From Baffinella frigidus (lineage: Eukaryota > Cryptophyceae > Cryptomonadales > Baffinellaceae), in NCBI GenBank assembly GCA_026770585.1, contig MU646360.1, forward strand, positions 563,985-580,574: a stretch of 16,590 nt of DNA. Reading direction: 5' to 3'. The notes under the pieces were generated by a model, which was not told where the DNA came from, did not search any database, and worked only from the letters and a program-made list of their open reading frames with translations. A program made the translations under genes and the position numbers. Within the stretch, counting starts at the first letter, position 1, and the number at the start of each line of letters is the position of its first letter. Of this stretch, positions 12,338-16,590 are shown piece after piece.

Positions 12338-14003
12338 ATGGCGGGAATACCAATCGAGACGGCGTGGCTCGAGGAGGGCAGGGAGATGGCCGCGTGCGCC
12401 GTGTGCATGCTGGTGCTGGATCAGCCGACCGTGGGCTGCCCCGAGGGGCACGCGCTTTGCCGACCCTGCTACGTCGCGGAGCTGCACAAGAGGCCGCAAT
12501 GCCCGACTTGCCAGCACCCGACCGACATCTCGAGGTGCCCCCCTCTCGAGAACGCCAGAGCCCCAGTGCTGAAGCATGACCGACGCCACCCCTGTTTTTG
12601 CCGATCGGCAGGTGTCCCCTTGACTCCAGAGCCTGACCGCTGAAGCATGCACGACGCCGCCCTGTGGTTTCTGACCGCTCCTCCTGGGGTACAGGCTGGT
12701 GAGGTGTCGCGTAGCCGAGGGGTTCATCGGGCAGCTCCGGCTACGATGCAAGAATGGGCCGGAAGACGGCGAGGGCGAGGGAGGGGGGGAGGGCGGGGCG
12801 CCCCCGCGGGCCAAGCGCGCCAAGCTGGAGCCGACAGAGTCGATGGGCGCTGACGACCTGCGCACGGAGCTCGGGCGCCTGGGGCTGAGCGCCGAAGGAA
12901 ACAAGGACGCGCTGGTGGCGCGCCTGGAGGAGCACCGGCGGAACGGTGCGGGCGATGAGGGGGCGCAGCGGTGCAGCTGGAGGGGCAGGGTGTGTGAGTT
13001 GGCGGGGCATCTCTCTGAGAGCTGCGGGCACGAGGCTGTGAAGTGCCCGAACGCGGTGGCGGGCTGCACAGAGTCGGTGCTGCGCAAGGACTCAGCCCGC
13101 CACGCGTCGGAGACATGCGCCTACCGCAAGAATCGCTGCGCGCACTGTGCCATCGCGTTCGAGGCGCGTGCGCTGGCGGGGCACGAGGGGAGCTGCCCTG
13201 AGGCGCAGATCGAGTGCCCGAACGCGGGATGCGGCGTGACGGTCGCGAGGGGGGGCATGGCGGAGCACCGGGGTTTGTGCGGGCGCGAGGAGGTGGAGTG
13301 CCCGTGCCCGGGGTGCGAGGAGCGGATGGCACGGGCAGAGGTGGCAGAGCACGTGGAGGCGTCGGGGGCGGAGCATGTGCGGAGGGCGTGGGGGAGGGTG
13401 GTGGAGATGGAGGAGAAGGTGGCGGAGCAAGGGAGGACCAATGCGGAGCAGACAGAAGCGATGAAGGAGCAGGGGAGGACGATCGCCTTGCTGGAGGCAA
13501 AGGGGGCAGAGCACGAGAGGAAGGACGCGCTGCAGGAGGGCAAGATCGCGCGGCAGGAGGGAGAGATCGCGGGGATAAAAGGAGAGATCGCAGGTCTGCA
13601 GAGGCAAGCTCAAGCGCTGACGCACGTGTTCACCTGGAGCACCGACCGCGCATGGAAGCACGCCGCCAGCAAGATTTTCACCTTCACGGACGGGGTGCGT
13701 GGCTTCGCTTGCAACACCCCGCCAGATGCTCAGTGGCATCACTTCATGGGCTTCACTCTCGAGGAGGGGGCCGCTTGCAAGATGCACTGCAAGTGCTCGA
13801 TCCTGGATAAGCTGGACAAGGTTCTCCGCGTCGTCAGTGACCCTGATGATGATGACTTCCAGAAGGCTCCCACCGATACTGCTCCGGTGCGGATAGGGCG
13901 GGGCAAAGCCTTCGACCTGACAGACGCTGACAAGGCGGGGGCGGTGCGCGCGGACGGGAGCATCAAGCTCCGCATGGTCGTGCACCTCTACCTCCCGGAG
14001 TAA
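12338..14003 (+). CDS. RING-SAP-TRAF zinc finger-coiled-coil-MATH-like protein (candidate E3 ubiquitin ligase)
   Basis: Two exons, 12338-12534 and 12695-14003, give 501 residues. The start is the first ATG in frame (acgATGGcg has A at -3 and G at +4); a TTG nine bases upstream is not a credible eukaryotic start. Residues 20-58 form a C3HC4 RING (C20, C23, C34, H38, C41, C44, C55, C58), the usual E2-binding fold. Residues 103-111 (PRAKRAKLE) look like a nuclear signal. Residues 117-146 match a SAP helix-extended-helix (DDLRTELGRLGLS...KDALVARLEE), often a DNA/RNA-binding module. Residues 159-293 hold TRAF-type zinc fingers; the last lacks its final Cys. About 294-372 is a charged coiled coil, expected to oligomerise. 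About 373-501 resembles a MATH/TRAF-C beta sandwich and ends HLYLPE. By family knowledge this is a ubiquitin ligase or TRAF-like adaptor; substrate unknown. It lies divergent from a lipid-kinase gene. Confidence 0.85.
12535..12694 (+). other. Intron of the RING-SAP-TRAF gene
   Basis: A 160-nt intron runs from cgag|GTGCCC to tACAG|gctgg. It splits codon 66 as AG|G (Arg), so that ...DISR reads straight into LVRCRVAEGFIGQ. Without splicing the first reading frame stops at 12641-12643 and the second is closed by TGA at 12672. A branch-point-like TTCTGACC (12669-12676) lies about 20 nt before the acceptor, followed by a short pyrimidine run. The intron contains a diverged 71-bp tandem duplication (copies starting at the ccagag of 12555 and of 12626, both carrying GCTGAAGCATG). 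Other GT donors (12566, 12612) fail on phase or leave non-domain residues. Confidence 0.8.
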
Positions 14004-14131
14004 GCGCTGCCGAGCGGGCGGGGGGGCGGATGCGCAGTCGTGACGGGGCGGCGTCGAGGGTGCGAGAGGCAAGGCTCCTTGGCGCGTGTCGAGGGGTGAG
14101 GGGGGTGGGGGGGGCGGGAGCGCAGTGGAGA

Positions 14132-14156
14132 GTGCACCTCTACCTCCCGGAGTAGG
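14132..14156 (+). repeat. Duplicated last codons and stop of the RING-SAP-TRAF gene
   Basis: gtgcacctctacctcccgga followed by a stop (TAG instead of TAA) repeats 13980-14003, 152 bp downstream. GC-rich sequence between is loosely similar on both sides, so the 3' end was probably tandemly duplicated. Confidence 0.8.
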
Positions 14157-14170
14157 CGCGGGGTTTTCGT

Positions 14171-14310
14171 CTCCACAAAAGTATTAATTAATTGCTTTTG
14201 GCGCAACGAAATTTACTACACAAATGCTCTACTATTACTCACTTGAGGGATGAGCAAATCGTGTAGTAATTTTCGTTGCCAGAAAGCAATTAATTAATAC
14301 TTGTATGGAG
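14171..14310. mobile_element. 140-bp hairpin MITE with ACTACAC core (copy M2)
   Basis: Arms 14171-14221 and 14261-14310. Inner gcaacgaaatttactacac/gtgtagtaattttcgttgc is shared with 10769-10904; outer ctccacaaaagtattaatta is not. It lies just after the RING-SAP-TRAF gene and may be in its 3' UTR. Confidence 0.85.
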
Positions 14311-14423
14311 ATTAGGTTCGGCGACTTCTCCTCTCTGAATCCGCGGACGCACCAACTCTCAGTAGGAGCGCTGGCAGCCTACATGCAGGTAGGATTTGGA
14401 GAGTCTTGAGTGTTCTGTCCCAG

Positions 14424-14546
14424 TACAGGGGTACCTCGCTCATAAGAAACCGCCTCCCCCTAGGACCCTACAGTAGGCCTATGCCTACTAGGGCCCTAGG
14501 GTGGTCCTAGGGGGGTGCGGTTTCTTATGAGCGAGGTACCCCTGTA
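14424..14546. mobile_element. 123-bp palindrome, TIR TACAGGGGTACCTCGCTCAT (copy P1)
   Basis: Arms of about 30 bp run from tacaggggtacctcgctcat through aagaaaccg; interior cctaggaccctacagtaggc is palindromic in its own right. Confidence 0.85.
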
Positions 14547-14575
14547 GGTCTCTCCATTTCCTGCCTGGCAACATG

Positions 14576-14803
14576 TACAGGGGTACCTCGCTCATAAGAA
14601 ACGGCCCTCCCCTAGGACCTCATAAGAAACCACGCCCCCCTAGGACCCTACAATAGGCCCATGCCCAGGGCCCTACAGGGGTACCTCGCTCATAAGAAAC
14701 CGCCCCCCCCTACATGTAGGAGGACCCTACGGTAGACCTATGCGTAGGGCCCTATGGTGGTCCTAGGGGGGGTGCGGTTTCTTATGAGCGAGGTACCCCT
14801 GTA
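14576..14803. mobile_element. Composite of two P-family palindromes (P2)
   Basis: A right-truncated copy (14576-14673, itself with an internal duplication of cataagaaac) abuts a complete 130-bp copy (14674-14803). Confidence 0.8.
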
Positions 14804-14872
14804 CACTAGTTTTACGAAGAGTAAACTCAGTGCTTGAAAGGCTAGCGGCGGCAAGATCTGGCTCCTGTACTG

Positions 14873-14993
14873 TACAGGGGCACCTCGCTCATAAGAAACG
14901 CGCACCCCCCGAGGACCACCATAGGGCCCTACGCATAGGCCTACTGTAGGGACCTAGGGGGTGGCGCTTTCTTATGAGCGAGGTACCCCTGCA
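14873..14993. mobile_element. P-family palindrome (P3)
   Basis: Ends tacaggggcacctcgctcat and atgagcgaggtacccctgca. A stub of another copy (ggttcttatgagcca) follows a G run at 15001-15025. Confidence 0.8.
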
Positions 14994-15254
14994 GGGTCCT
15001 GGGGGGGGGGGGGGTTCTTATGAGCCACGCACAGTAGCAACATGTAGCAGCCACGGCGGCTGTGTTGTGAGTGCATGCGTTTACTTTCCGGCAACGAGGG
15101 TTCACAAAAGCTCCCCGGGCGGGCCTGAGGCCCCCCGGGGAATTCTGAGGGAATTGGAGCCGTTGGTCCCAAACTGGTCAACGGGGCCTCCGGGGCGCTG
15201 CTACAGGAGAGGAGAGTACAGGGGAACGGGCCTGCTAGAACCTAGTCTAGGGAC

Positions 15255-15414
15255 GGGCCCGCCTCAGGAGAGATAGGCCCGCCTCGGGACAGATAGGCCC
15301 GCCTCGAGACAGATGGGCCCGCCTCGGGACGGACGGGCCCGCCTCGGGACGGACGGGCCCGCCTCGGGACGGACGGGCCCGCCTCGGGACGGAGAGGCCC
15401 GCCTCGGGAGCGAG
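15255..15414 (+). repeat. 20-bp minisatellite, eight copies
   Basis: Unit GGGCCCGCCTCGGGACGGAC in exactly eight tandem copies with mild variation. Looser relatives continue at 15585-15695 and once at 15833-15845. The proline/arginine open frames across it are artefacts. Confidence 0.9.
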
Positions 15415-15748
15415 GAACCACAGCTGGCAGAGAGGAGAGCGCCACGGGTCCGAGCAGCTTGCTGCGATCCGGAGGGAAGCATGACTTCTCTGCAGGATAA
15501 GCTCCAGTGCCCGCCTATGATGGGAGCTCGAAGAACCCAAAGGACCTGACGGAGCGCTCGCTCAAGCCTCGGAGAAACCCGACGGGCCCGCCTCGGAGAG
15601 AGATCCGGACAGGCCCACCTCGGGGAGAGATCCGGACAGGCCCGCCTCGGAGATCTCAGATAGGCCCGCCTCGAGAGTGGATGGGCCCGCCTCTGATCAC
15701 GCGATGGCCGGCGCCGCGGGGCCTCCTGTGGGGGTTGAGGGTTTAGGG

Positions 15749-15812
15749 TTTGACTTAACCCGAAAGTTAACTTAACCCGAAAGGTGACTTAACCCGAAAG
15801 TTGACTTAACCC
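15749..15812 (+). repeat. 17-bp tandem repeat TTGACTTAACCCGAAAG
   Basis: Nearly four copies, directly after a short gggtttagggttt tract. Confidence 0.85.
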
Positions 15813-15932
15813 TCCGCCTGCAAAGGGGTCGGGCCCGCCTCAGCAACGAGATTTCGAGGTTGACACTACTGAAAACCGCCGCCCCGTAATTGGCTTGAAA
15901 GGCAACGCCACACGTCTCCACGATCTCAGCCG

Positions 15933-16001
15933 GAATTTACTACACGTTTGATCATACTAGTAATAATAAGGGCTGGACGTGACAAACGTGTAGTAAATTT
16001 C
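15933..16001. mobile_element. Short hairpin with ACTACAC core (copy M3)
   Basis: gaaatttactacacgtttg-type arms: 15933-15950 and 15983-16001. It has the core of M1 and M2 but almost no outer arms. Confidence 0.65.
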
Positions 16002-16093
16002 GTGCATTCGGGGGACTTCGAAACATTTAAATCAAATACCTGACCGGATGAGATCGACCAGTACCACGCGCCCAGTTTGTCAAGTTACGGATG

Positions 16094-16224
16094 CATGGGG
16101 TACTTCGCTCATAAGAAAGCGCCCCCCCCCACCCCCCCCAGGACCCTACAGTAGGCCTACGCCCAGGGCTCTACGGTGGTCCTGGGGGGGGGGGGCAGTT
16201 TCTGGTGAGTGAGGTACCCCTGTA
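16094..16224. mobile_element. P-family palindrome (P4)
   Basis: Diverged ends catggggtacttcgctcata and gtgaggtacccctgta with C8/G9 runs inside. Confidence 0.7.
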
Positions 16225-16268
16225 CCGTACCCCCTTAGGAACACCAGAGGGCCATATTCGTAGGCCTT

Positions 16269-16376
16269 CTATCCCTTAAGTGCCCAGGCCGTCAAATTTG
16301 ATGGCCAAGAGGTCCTAGGTAGGTCCTAGGACCCTACCGTAGGGCGTATGCGCCTACTGGGCACTTAAGGGATAGG
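16269..16376. mobile_element. 108-bp palindromic element (copy D2)
   Basis: ctatcccttaagtgcccagg and ctgggcacttaagggatag; inverted relative to D1 (7980-8086). Confidence 0.85.
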
Positions 16377-16400
16377 CGCCACTCCGTTTCTCTGAGGGGC

Positions 16401-16570
16401 GTTGCCGTTGAGGGAACGTTGCTGGGCGACTTACTAACTAACTAGTTAGCTGGCTAGCTAGCGACTAACTAACTAACTAACTAAGTAACTGGCGGTTAGT
16501 TGGATAGATGGTTAGTAAGCTAAATAGGGAAGGGCGGGTTACCGTTGAGCGCGCGTTGCTGGGCGACTAT
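16401..16570 (+). repeat. CTAA microsatellite between direct repeats
   Basis: (CTAA)n/(TAGC) tract at 16430-16520 flanked by GTTGCCGTTGAGGGAACGTTGCTGGGCGAC-like 28-bp direct repeats (16401-16430 and 16541-16568). Confidence 0.8.
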
Positions 16571-16590
16571 CCATAAGTTGACAATCTAGG

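Noticed and set aside
12308-14072. Several minus-strand frames of 96-326 codons opposite the RING-SAP-TRAF gene
   Set aside because: Shadows of GC-rich coding sequence on the other strand; the plus strand carries ordered zinc ligands and splice sites.

Overview
The window is nuclear DNA of a eukaryote, probably an alga. Both readable genes are split by introns, heptamer arrays close to the TTTAGGG plant/algal telomere repeat run throughout, and microsatellites and short palindromic non-autonomous elements fill the gaps. A repeat-rich green alga would fit, but no species can be fixed from sequence alone.

Two divergent genes can be supported. On the plus strand, a two-exon gene (12338-14003) encodes a 501-residue RING - SAP - TRAF-zinc-finger - coiled-coil - MATH-like protein, a candidate E3 ubiquitin ligase. 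On the minus strand, starting 176 bp away at 12161 and leaving the window on the left, is a gene that long ORFs do not reveal. Its pieces are exons of 43-114 nt whose translations line up with the DAGK-type catalytic domain of ceramide/sphingosine kinases: NPTSG, then HTQRRGHAFE, then VVVVGGDGTVNE, then IPLGIIPAGTD. The pieces join with consistent splice phases: 12161-12048, 9201-9122, 8447-8405, 7289-7225, 5528-5450, 3965-3879, 3116-3045 (or 2831-2760) and 1167-1080.

Almost every exon of this lipid-kinase gene also exists as extra local copies in its neighbouring introns (2 to 7 each), some intact and most truncated or frameshifted. One half-exon with its 3' splice site has become an approximately 162-bp tandem satellite (3916-4915). 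Exon 1 has a perfect 126-bp inverted copy 1.5 kb away. The two complete copies of the GGDG exon differ at seven sites, all synonymous.

Layout: 1-95 pentamer satellite; 372-1472 palindromes plus GIIPAG-exon copies; 1880-3600 heptamer arrays with GGDG-exon copies; 3647-4915 GHAF-exon copies and satellite; 5249-5764 microsatellites, NPTSG exon and a large palindrome; 5981-6491 nested palindromic elements; 6504-7289 five copies of one exon; 7297-8330 converging heptamer arrays, a palindrome and a partial exon; 8405-10134 GA tracts with seven copies of another exon; 10190-12047 heptamers, promoter-proximal repeats and palindromic elements; 12048-12337 exon 1 and the shared divergent promoter; 12338-14003 RING-SAP-TRAF gene; 14132-16590 palindromes and minisatellites.
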